Positions 1-5,838 of a stretch of 12,416 nucleotides of DNA are shown piece by piece. The DNA is from Sulfidibacterium sp036244975 (GTDB lineage Bacteria > Bacteroidota > Bacteroidia > Bacteroidales > F082). Below the pieces are notes generated by a model that was not told the DNA's origin, ran no database searches, and saw nothing but the letters and a program-made list of their open reading frames with translations. Within the stretch, counting starts at the first letter, position 1; every line of letters starts with the position of its first letter. Made by a program: the position numbers and the translations under genes. Where the stretch lies: positions 1 through 12,416 of the forward strand of contig BTTE01000071.1 of assembly GCA_036244975.1 (NCBI GenBank), written 5' to 3'.

Positions 1-330
1 GAAATTAAAACATGGCTATTTGATATAAACTCTGCTATTTCGGAAATAGACAGGTTTTTTGAGGATGGAAAAAAAGTTTTTGAGGAATACAAACAAGACA
101 TAAAAACAAAGCGTGCAGTTGAGAGAAATATAGAAATAATTGGAGAAGCAGTAAAAAGAATTCTTGATAAGAATAGTAAAATTGAACTAACCAACGCAAG
201 AAAGATTGTCGATGCAAGGAATAGAATAATACACGGCTATGATACAATTTCAGATGATGTAATTTGGGGAATAATAATAAAGCACCTGCCTAAATTAAAG
301 ATTGAAGTTGAAGAACTAATGAACAAATAA
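1..330 (+). CDS. hepT: HepT-like toxin of a HepT/MntA-type toxin-antitoxin pair (DUF86), 5' partial
   Basis: Frame 1 is open from the first base to a TAA at 328-330, giving 109 residues without a start codon. The gene begins before the window, probably by only a few codons, since family members are about 110-120 residues. The protein looks all-helical. It has a GEA-containing helix (residues 43-54, ERNIEIIGEAVK) and the family motif R-x4-H-x-Y as RNRIIHGY (Arg73, His78, Tyr80). In characterised HepT proteins this motif forms the RNase-like active site, and the cognate MntA nucleotidyltransferase neutralises HepT by AMPylating the tyrosine. The antitoxin gene usually lies immediately upstream and would be outside this window. 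Base composition is AT-rich compared with nfo next door, which fits an acquired module. The family assignment is fairly secure. Toxin activity is inferred, because DUF86 proteins vary and the partner gene is not visible. Confidence 0.8.
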   Translation, partial: EIKTWLFDINSAISEIDRFFEDGKKVFEEYKQDIKTKRAVERNIEIIGEAVKRILDKNSKIELTNARKIVDARNRIIHGYDTISDDVIWGIIIKHLPKLKIEVEELMNK

Positions 331-432
331 TAAGTACGTTCGTAATGCGGATTTCAGAGGTAAATTGGAAGATTATACAGTCAAAGAAACTTAGTGGAAA
401 ATTGAAAAAAAGCCAGGTAAAAAACTAAATCT

Positions 433-1278
433 ATGAAATATGTCGGTGCTCATGTAAGCGCTTCGGGTGGTGTTGAAAATGCACCGGTCAATGCGCAAGC
501 AATCGGGGCAAAAGCCTTTGCCCTTTTTACCAAAAACCAACGACAGTGGTTTTCCAAACCGTTGACGGAGAATAACATTCGGCTTTTCAGAGAAAATTGT
601 GAAAAGTACGGCTATGCTCCACGCCAGATTTTACCCCACGACAGCTATCTGATAAATCTGGGTCATCCGGAGAAAGAACCGTTGGAAAAATCACGCGCTG
701 CCTTTCTCGACGAATTGCAACGCTGCGAACAGCTCGGCCTCGACAGGCTGAACTTTCATCCCGGCTCCCATCTGAAAAAGATAACCGAAGAGGCTTGCCT
801 GAATACCATTGCCGAATCTATAAACCGGGCTTTGGACAAAACCCGGGGCGTCATCGCAGTCATTGAAAACACGGCCGGACAGGGAACCAATCTCGGCTAT
901 CGCTTCGAACAACTGGCAGCCATCATCGACCGTGTGGAAGACAAAAGCCGGGTGGGCGTTTGTATCGACACCTGTCACACTTACACTTCGGGTTACAACA
1001 TCAAAACCGAAGCCGGATATAATAAAACTTTTGCCGATTTTGAGTCCATTGTGGGATTTCAATATCTGAAAGGGATGCACCTGAACGACTCAAAAAAGGA
1101 GTTGGCCACACGTGTGGATCGTCACAACAACATCGGCAAAGGTTTTATCGGCCTCGACCTGTTCCGCCGGATTATGAATGACCCGCGCTTTGATGACATA
1201 CCGCTGATACTGGAAACGCCCGACACGAGCCTCTGGCCGCAGGAGATTGAAATACTTTACGGGCTGGTGGAGAAATAA
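433..1278 (+). CDS. nfo: Endonuclease IV (AP endonuclease, Nfo)
   Basis: A 281-residue class II AP endonuclease; E. coli Nfo is 285. It cleaves the backbone 5' of abasic sites and removes 3'-blocking groups in base excision repair in the cytoplasm. It is a TIM barrel with a trinuclear zinc site. All expected ligands are present and fall at the same numbers as in the E. coli enzyme: His69 (PHDSYL), His109 (NFHPG), Glu145 (VIENTAGQG), Asp179 and His182 (CIDTCHTY), His216 (GMHLND), Asp229 and His231 (VDRH) and Glu261 (ILETP). The start at MKYVGAHVSA matches the family N-terminus. No Shine-Dalgarno precedes it; upstream is A-rich sequence, as is usual in Bacteroidota. It is a single gene, 102 bp after the HepT-like gene and convergent with nusB. 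I saw no clear TAnnTTTG element in the short upstream gap, so its promoter is undefined. Confidence 0.97.
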   Translation: MKYVGAHVSASGGVENAPVNAQAIGAKAFALFTKNQRQWFSKPLTENNIRLFRENCEKYGYAPRQILPHDSYLINLGHPEKEPLEKSRAAFLDELQRCEQLGLDRLNFHPGSHLKKITEEACLNTIAESINRALDKTRGVIAVIENTAGQGTNLGYRFEQLAAIIDRVEDKSRVGVCIDTCHTYTSGYNIKTEAGYNKTFADFESIVGFQYLKGMHLNDSKKELATRVDRHNNIGKGFIGLDLFRRIMNDPRFDDIPLILETPDTSLWPQEIEILYGLVEK

Positions 1279-1326
1279 CTTCCGGATTTTTCCCAAAATA
1301 TCCCGGTGCACATTTCGTGCAACGAC

Positions 1327-1353
1327 TAGCCTGATTAATTCATAAATTCAAAT
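1327..1353 (+). repeat. 27-bp direct repeat, left copy (between nfo and nusB)
   Basis: This stretch, beginning TAGCCTGATTAATTCATAAA, is identical over 27 bp to 2663-2689 in the same orientation. The two copies bracket nusB. Just to its left is a small hairpin, TGCAC-ATTTC-GTGCA (1307-1321). The bases ATTTCGT within that hairpin (1312-1318) also occur in the terminal repeat beside the right copy, so the similarity may extend past the 27 bp in degenerate form. It lies in the 144-bp gap between the convergent 3' ends of nfo and nusB, where I saw no clear intrinsic terminator. Confidence 0.9.
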
Positions 1354-1422
1354 GTTAGCACTTCAAAATATTATTTAGCCGTCAGGGGACAGATTTATTC
1401 AAACTATTTCTAATTTGAGAAA

Positions 1423-2382
1423 TTATTCGATAAGTCCGCGACCGGTTTTTTTGATGGTGCCATCCGCTTTGAATTCTCCGATGAGCTTGTCAAGAACACC
1501 GTTGATAAAGGTTTTGCTTTTGGGCGTGCTGAAATATTTGGCCAGTTCAATGTATTCGTTGAGGGTTACTTTTACAGGAATGGTTTCCATCACTTTCAGC
1601 TCCACAATGGCCATTTTTAGCAGAATAACATCCAACATAGGAATGCGTTCATAATCCCAGCTTTTTGACTTAGCCCGAATAATTTCGCTGTTTTCTTCAT
1701 CGTTTAAAATTACTTTACGGAAGAGTTTCTGTACGAATATTTTATCATCGTTCACTTTTTGTCCCGAAGTGGAATAAATTTCGGGAAGAGCGGCTCCGGA
1801 ATTAAATTTCGAAGATATTCCATCGAAAAATTTTATCAATAGTACTCCCTCCAAATCATAACCTTCTGAAAAATAGACGCTTTTTTCCTCATAATAAGAT
1901 TTTAAAAGGTCAAAATCTGTCATAAGCCGGTCCACCACTTTTATGAGAAATTTTTTGTCTTCTTCCAGCGATATGTGGGTATCGGCCAGATATTCCTTAT
2001 AAAAATCAGCATCCCGCAAAAGTTTGTAGAATTTAAGAATCATATCCTGCTCCTGCTTCCAGTTGACTTTAAAAAGTGCCGCCTTTTTCTGAAAATCTTT
2101 GTTTTCTTCAAGAAACTTTAAAGCCTGGTTTCGAACAAATTTATGGTTAGGGTTCAGGTCATCTTCCGTGGGGAAATATTTCTTTTTGTTAAGCTCCATG
2201 CGTGTCAGAGCAAATTCTTTTACTTCCAACAAAAACGAAAGCTGGTAGATAAAAAGTTCATATAACTTGTCGATACTTTGGAATAACTGTTTTTCGCCTG
2301 ATGGAAGGTCGGTAATACTACCTGAATACCATGAGTATAAGGCCTGTAAGACTTTAATTCGGAGGTGTCTGCGGTATAACAT
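1423..2382 (-). CDS. nusB: Transcription antitermination factor NusB, long Bacteroidota form
   Basis: A 319-residue protein ending in a NusB domain. NusB binds boxA RNA together with NusE (ribosomal protein S10) and supports antitermination of rRNA operons. The C-terminal part carries the family core: PMLDVILLKMAIVEL (248-262) and NEYIELAKYFSTPKSK followed by TFINGVLDKL (275-300). The N-terminus, MLYRRHLRIKVLQALYSW, resembles the start of classical NusB (RRxARxxALQALY). Roughly 180 residues lie between these parts. They are charged, probably helical, and absent from the ~140-residue E. coli protein; long versions are usual in Bacteroidota. The start codon matches this conserved N-terminus, and a -7 element lies 36 bp upstream. 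The gene is convergent with nfo and shares its strand with pepT about 500 bp upstream, but the repeats between make co-transcription doubtful. From memory, nusB is followed by yajC in many Bacteroidales; here it is not. Confidence 0.93.
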   Translation of the reverse strand: MLYRRHLRIKVLQALYSWYSGSITDLPSGEKQLFQSIDKLYELFIYQLSFLLEVKEFALTRMELNKKKYFPTEDDLNPNHKFVRNQALKFLEENKDFQKKAALFKVNWKQEQDMILKFYKLLRDADFYKEYLADTHISLEEDKKFLIKVVDRLMTDFDLLKSYYEEKSVYFSEGYDLEGVLLIKFFDGISSKFNSGAALPEIYSTSGQKVNDDKIFVQKLFRKVILNDEENSEIIRAKSKSWDYERIPMLDVILLKMAIVELKVMETIPVKVTLNEYIELAKYFSTPKSKTFINGVLDKLIGEFKADGTIKKTGRGLIE

Positions 2383-2417
2383 ACTTGCGTAATATTTTAT
2401 GAACGCTATTTTGGCGG

Positions 2418-2425
2418 CAAATTTA
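2418..2425 (-). promoter_or_regulatory. Putative -7 promoter element of nusB (TAAATTTG)
   Basis: On the minus strand this octamer is an exact match to the Bacteroidota -7 consensus TAnnTTTG. It would place the transcript start around 2411 and give a leader of about 30 nt before the nusB ATG. No convincing TTG or TTTG -33 element stands 19-21 bp upstream, so the call rests on the -7 match and its position. Confidence 0.5.
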
Positions 2426-2500
2426 GAAATAATTCATTGCCGGACGCGCTTTTTCATGACTAAAAATTTTAAAGATATATCTGAATCGTTCAAATATTTA

Positions 2501-2661
2501 GGGATTGTAACGAAATAAAGTGACGGGTCTCGTTTAAAACGAGATTGCGGGTTTTCAAGGCGCAAAAGCTGCGAATAGCCACTGTTTATTTAATGCTTTT
2601 GCAACGAAGAAAAAGCGTAAAAAGATAAGCCGAAACCGTTAGGTTATTTCGTTACAATCCC
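2501..2661. mobile_element. 161-bp MITE-like element with 18-bp perfect terminal inverted repeats
   Basis: The left end GGGATTGTAACGAAATAA (2501-2518) is repeated as its exact reverse complement at 2644-2661. The trinucleotide TTA flanks both sides (2498-2500 and 2662-2664) and looks like a target-site duplication. The interior has no ORF of note but contains further inverted pairs: TCTCGTT/AACGAGA (2528-2534 and 2538-2544, 3-nt loop) and GCAAAAGC/GCTTTTGC (2562-2569 and 2595-2602). The transcript or single strand could therefore fold. Small size, perfect termini, probable duplication and lack of a transposase are what is expected of a non-autonomous insertion moved by a transposase encoded elsewhere. 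I cannot name the parent IS family. A folded REP-like element is the alternative. It lies in the intergenic stretch between the nusB promoter and the 3' end of pepT. Confidence 0.7.
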
Positions 2662-2662
2662 T

Positions 2663-2689
2663 TAGCCTGATTAATTCATAAATTCAAAT
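2663..2689 (+). repeat. 27-bp direct repeat, right copy (abuts the MITE-like element)
   Basis: Identical over 27 bp to 1327-1353, same orientation, 1,336 bp apart start to start. It begins one base after the right terminal repeat of the 161-bp element, and its first two bases belong to the TTA that looks duplicated. If the element is removed together with one TTA, a continuous copy of the repeat remains, so the element may have inserted at the edge of an older dispersed repeat. Confidence 0.9.
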
Positions 2690-2888
2690 TTACACAAAAA
2701 AATGACTTCGATAAGTCAAGAGCCGTTTATGGTTTTGATCAGTTTGAGTATTCTGACATTGAATATTGGGATTTATTTGTCCCTTTGTTATTTGGAATTT
2801 TTTGATATTTTTTCCTTATACGGCAGCAAGACATCCTAATTTATCCACTATAAACAACATAGACCCAATATTCTTTTATCCGGATGGA
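2690..2888. other. Intergenic stretch downstream of pepT, no gene recognised
   Basis: About 200 bp of AT-rich sequence between the right direct repeat and the pepT stop codon. A 5-bp stem with a 4-nt loop (GACTT-CGAT-AAGTC, 2704-2717) is present. So is a T-rich stretch with two TTATTTG copies 15 bp apart (2773-2779 and 2788-2794). No convincing intrinsic terminator for pepT was found. An open frame starting at 2766 on the plus strand runs into the antisense of pepT and is not supported as a gene. Confidence 0.6.
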
Positions 2889-4121
2889 TTACGCGTACTT
2901 TTTTGCAGTGAGCGCTACAATTTTCACGATAACATCCACCGCTTTGTACATCGATTCGACAGGGATGTATTCATACCGTCCGTGGTAGTTGTGACCGCCG
3001 GTGAACAGATTGGGGCAGGGGAGACCTTTGAAAGAGAGCTGGGCACCATCGGTACCGCCTCTGATAGCCTTGACAATAGGTTCGATGCTCAAAGCTTCCA
3101 TAGCTTCTTTGGCGATTTCAATAATATGCATTTGTAACTCAATCTTTTCGCGCATGTTGTAATACTGGTCTTCCATTTCAACGGTTACCAGTTGTTTCTT
3201 AGAACCATTGTTCACTGCCTTTGCCACTTGAAGAAAGAGCTCCTTTTTATTTTCAAAAGATTTCCGGTCGTGATCACGAATAATATATTGCAATTCTGTT
3301 TTCTCTACATTCCCTTTTATTTGATATAGATGGTAGAAGCCTTCGTAGCCCTGGGTTTTTTCAGGTGTTTCGTTGACGGGTAGCGAAGCAATAAATTTAT
3401 TGGCTATAAGTACAGAGTTGACCATTTGGTGGTAGGCTGTGCCGGGGTGTACACTTACGCCTTTAACCGTAACTTTTGCTCCGGCAGCATTGAAATTTTC
3501 ATACTCCAGCTCTCCCACCTGTCCGCCATCCAGAGTGTAGGCCCATTGAGCGCCGAATTTTTCCACATCAAACAGGTGAGCGCCCCGTCCGACTTCTTCA
3601 TCGGGATTAAAAGCAATACGTATTTTTCCATGTTCAATTTCCGGATGCTCCATCAGGTACTCCATGCCCGCAATAATTTCTGCCACGCCGGCTTTGTCAT
3701 CGGCTCCGAGAAGTGTGGTACCATCGGTGGTGATGAGTGTTTGCCCTTTATAATTTGGTAATTCCTTGAAAACGGAAGGAGATATAACAATCTTCTGCTC
3801 CTTATTTAATATAAGGTCGCCACCATCATAATTTTTGTGTAGTTGGGGATTTACATTTTCGGATATAAAGTCGGGCGCCGTGTCCATATGTGCAATAAAA
3901 CCGATGGTGGGAACATCTTTTTTCGTGTTGGCGGGCAGCGTGGCCATCACGTAGGCATGCTCATCGAGGGTTACATCCCCGAAACTCAGGTTTTCAAGCT
4001 CTTCGGCAAGAAGCTTTGCCAGTTTCCATTGTTTTTCCGTGCTGGGGCATTGTTCGTTCTCGGGATCCGACTGTGTGTCAATTTTAGCATAGCGAATAAA
4101 TCGTTCTTCTACTTTCTCCAT
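2889..4121 (-). CDS. pepT: Peptidase T (tripeptide aminopeptidase, M20 family)
   Basis: A 410-residue zinc aminopeptidase that removes the N-terminal residue from tripeptides; E. coli PepT is 408. It acts in the cytoplasm in the last steps of peptide breakdown. The M20 metal site is complete: His78 and Asp80 (GFIAHMDTAPD), the bridging Asp141 (GADDKAG), catalytic Glu175 and ligand Glu176 (FNPDEEVGRG), Asp198 (TLDGG) and His380 (GGHNYHGRYEY). The dimerisation-domain segment GVSVHPGTAYHQMVNS (221-236) is also typical. The frame is open for another 41 codons upstream, but I place the start at 4121, because MEKVEERFIRYAKIDTQSD is the normal family N-terminus and a TAATTTTG promoter element lies inside the longer version. 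The gene is divergent from the ABC permease gene. No functional partner is adjacent. Confidence 0.96.
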   Translation of the reverse strand: MEKVEERFIRYAKIDTQSDPENEQCPSTEKQWKLAKLLAEELENLSFGDVTLDEHAYVMATLPANTKKDVPTIGFIAHMDTAPDFISENVNPQLHKNYDGGDLILNKEQKIVISPSVFKELPNYKGQTLITTDGTTLLGADDKAGVAEIIAGMEYLMEHPEIEHGKIRIAFNPDEEVGRGAHLFDVEKFGAQWAYTLDGGQVGELEYENFNAAGAKVTVKGVSVHPGTAYHQMVNSVLIANKFIASLPVNETPEKTQGYEGFYHLYQIKGNVEKTELQYIIRDHDRKSFENKKELFLQVAKAVNNGSKKQLVTVEMEDQYYNMREKIELQMHIIEIAKEAMEALSIEPIVKAIRGGTDGAQLSFKGLPCPNLFTGGHNYHGRYEYIPVESMYKAVDVIVKIVALTAKKYA

Positions 4122-4139
4122 AATGTTTTTAAATTTTCG

Positions 4140-4161
4140 CAAAATTAGCCAAACCGTTTGG
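4140..4161 (-). promoter_or_regulatory. Putative pepT promoter element with adjacent 13-bp inverted repeat
   Basis: On the minus strand TAATTTTG (4140-4147) is an exact match to TAnnTTTG, about 18 bp upstream of the preferred pepT ATG. One base further upstream is the inverted repeat CCAAAC-C-GTTTGG (4149-4161), which falls in the spacer between the -7 element and the expected -33 position. A repressor bound there would block the promoter, so it is a possible operator; that role is inferred. No good -33 match is seen. Confidence 0.4.
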
Positions 4162-4264
4162 AAAGTGATCCATCGATTCAATAAAAATTTAATAATGGGA
4201 TGGAATTCAGATCTTAGAAATAAGAATTTAGAAGTATTTCCCAATTCTAAAATCTAAAATCCGA

Positions 4265-4279
4265 CTCCGAAATTCGGAG
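4265..4279. promoter_or_regulatory. 15-bp inverted repeat upstream of the ABC permease gene
   Basis: CTCCGAA-A-TTCGGAG has 7-bp arms around a single base, 45 bp before the permease ATG. No U-tract follows on either strand, so it is a poor terminator. An imperfect -7-like octamer GATATTTG (4292-4299, first base off consensus) lies 12 bp downstream, so the repeat would sit near the -33 region of a permease promoter. It could be a regulator site or a chance palindrome. The rest of the divergent gap (4162-4264) is AT-rich, with short repeated TCTAAAAT units near 4243-4260. Confidence 0.35.
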
Positions 4280-4323
4280 CAAAAATTTTCGGATATTTGC
4301 ATGCATTATTGTCCACACAAAAC

Positions 4324-5640
4324 ATGGAAAAAATATTACTGATTATTCGGCGGGAATACCTGACGCGCATCCGTAAAAAGTCGTTTGTCGTAATGACGAT
4401 TCTTGGCCCTATACTTCTGGCTGCGCTGATTCTTCTGCCGGTATATTTGTCGGAGGTGAGCACTTCGATGAAAAAGGTAGCTGTTTTGGATGAAACAGGC
4501 TGGTTTTATCAAAAGTTTCATAATCAGGGGAATATCCAGTTCTATTATGTGAATAAAAATGTGCAGCAAGCCAGGGCCGAAGCGCTTGCGAAAGGAGATT
4601 TGCTGTTGTATATTCCGCTTCCCGAATTGAATATTCCTGAAAATGCAGAACTTTTCTCCATCAAACAACCCGGATTATTTCTGCGCAGCTATATTAAAAC
4701 GGTTATGAAAAACGTCGTAGAGAACAAAAAACTGCTGGCCAAAGGCATCAATCCCGAAGTAATTAAATCCGTTAAAGCCAGTATCAATCTGGTAACGATA
4801 AAAGTAACCGCGGAAGGTGTCGAAAAACAGGGAAACACGGATGTGGAAATGGGACTGGGTATTTTTTCGGGTATTCTCATTTATATGTTTGTTTTTATGT
4901 ATGGGGCACAGGTTATGAGAGGGGTGATGGAAGAAAAACAAAGTCGCATCGTGGAAGTAATAGTCTCCTCGGTGAAGCCTTTTCAGCTCATGCTGGGTAA
5001 AATTATCGGTGTCGGTTTGGTAGGCCTCACCCAGTTTTTGCTGTGGATAGTGCTTACGCTTGCTCTGGTAGGTATTTTCCGGACGGGAATTATTAGCGGA
5101 GACATTGCGTCCGGTGTTAAAACACTAACGGAACAAAGTGTTTCTTCGGGGCAGGCCGGCGTCATAGCCAACGATACCGGCAGTATGGCCCTGGCGCAAA
5201 TTTCAGAATTGCTTTCTTCCATCAATTTTAGAGTGATGATTGTTAGCTTCCTCTTCTATTTTATAGGTGGTTATCTGCTGTATTCTTCCCTTTTTGCAGC
5301 CATCGGCGGGGCTATTGACCACGATGCGGATGCCCAGCAATTCATGTTACCGGTATCTATACCTTTGATTTTCTCCGTAGCCATGACCGGTGTGATAGCC
5401 AACCAGCCCGACGGTGCGCTGGCCTTTTGGATGTCCATGATTCCCTTTACCTCTCCGGTAATAATGATGATACGCATTCCTTTTGGCGTACCTTACTGGC
5501 AGATAGGACTTTCAGCAGGACTGCTACTGCTGACTTTTGTGTTTACAACTTTTTTGGCAGGAAAAATTTACCGCATCGGTATTTTGATATATGGTAAAAA
5601 GATAAGCTATTCAGATTTGTGGAAATGGTTAAAATATTAA
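4324..5640 (+). CDS. ABC-2/NatB-type ABC transporter permease
   Basis: A 438-residue inner-membrane protein of the ABC-2 export-permease group (COG1668, NatB-like). It has an N-terminal anchor after a basic stretch (about 22-42), an extracytoplasmic domain (about 44-175), then roughly five or six membrane segments (about 177-197, 227-251, 304-325, 340-359, 366-384 and 395-415). The diagnostic coupling segment follows the second membrane span as VMEEKQSRIVEVIVSS and then KPFQLMLGKIIG (201-229). I start it at 4324 (MEKILLIIRREYLTRIRKKSF), which matches the family N-terminus, and not nine codons upstream. Such permeases need an ABC ATPase, usually encoded directly upstream. Here pepT is upstream on the other strand and no ATPase lies downstream, so the partner must be encoded elsewhere. 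The substrate cannot be told from sequence; NatB homologues export sodium, but many relatives are uncharacterised. Confidence 0.88.
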   Translation: MEKILLIIRREYLTRIRKKSFVVMTILGPILLAALILLPVYLSEVSTSMKKVAVLDETGWFYQKFHNQGNIQFYYVNKNVQQARAEALAKGDLLLYIPLPELNIPENAELFSIKQPGLFLRSYIKTVMKNVVENKKLLAKGINPEVIKSVKASINLVTIKVTAEGVEKQGNTDVEMGLGIFSGILIYMFVFMYGAQVMRGVMEEKQSRIVEVIVSSVKPFQLMLGKIIGVGLVGLTQFLLWIVLTLALVGIFRTGIISGDIASGVKTLTEQSVSSGQAGVIANDTGSMALAQISELLSSINFRVMIVSFLFYFIGGYLLYSSLFAAIGGAIDHDADAQQFMLPVSIPLIFSVAMTGVIANQPDGALAFWMSMIPFTSPVIMMIRIPFGVPYWQIGLSAGLLLLTFVFTTFLAGKIYRIGILIYGKKISYSDLWKWLKY

Positions 5641-5762
5641 TAATCAGTATCGTAAATTAAAAGAAAAGTTGACCGGTTTTAGCGCATAAATATTCTTCCG
5701 TTAAAAAACTGGTAGAAAAATGGTAATTTTTGAACAATTCGACCACGATGGTTGTAAACGAT

Positions 5763-5794
5763 ATTGTTAAGTATGAAATATTATTCTATTTTTG
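5763..5794 (+). promoter_or_regulatory. Putative secDF promoter (ATTG - 20 bp - TATTTTTG)
   Basis: TATTTTTG (5787-5794) matches the Bacteroidota -7 consensus TAnnTTTG exactly, and ATTG (5763-5766) stands 20 bp upstream, at the right distance for the -33 TTTG/TTG element. The transcript would begin near 5801 and leave a leader of about 38 nt before the secDF ATG. This is the best promoter in the window. The 198-bp gap holding it contains nothing else clear; a weak 9-bp inverted pair with a 24-nt loop at 5672-5713 lacks a U-tract. Confidence 0.65.
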
Positions 5795-5838
5795 CACCCT
5801 CTTAAAATGAAAGTAAAATTATAAACATCTAATTTCAA

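Noticed and set aside
691..1080. 129-residue open frame on the minus strand inside nfo
   Set aside because: Antisense shadow of nfo, whose catalytic residues are all intact.
1399..1416. Small stem with a GAAA loop on the minus strand after nusB as a terminator
   Set aside because: Only seven AU-rich pairs including a G-U, and no U-tract follows, so it would not terminate efficiently.
2766..3137. 123-residue open frame on the plus strand overlapping the 3' end of pepT
   Set aside because: Two thirds of it is antisense to pepT and it has no recognisable motif.
4122..4244. Longer N-terminus for pepT (start at 4244)
   Set aside because: The extra 41 residues do not resemble the family and would cover the likely promoter; the 410-residue form matches PepT length and N-terminus.
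4297..4323. Upstream ATG for the ABC permease (nine more codons)
   Set aside because: The extra residues MHALLSTQN are unlike the family start, and the upstream ATG lies almost on top of the -7-like element.
5672..5713. Hairpin after the ABC permease gene (ACCGGTTTT / AAAACTGGT) as a terminator
   Set aside because: The 24-nt loop is too long and no T-run follows; likely a chance pairing.
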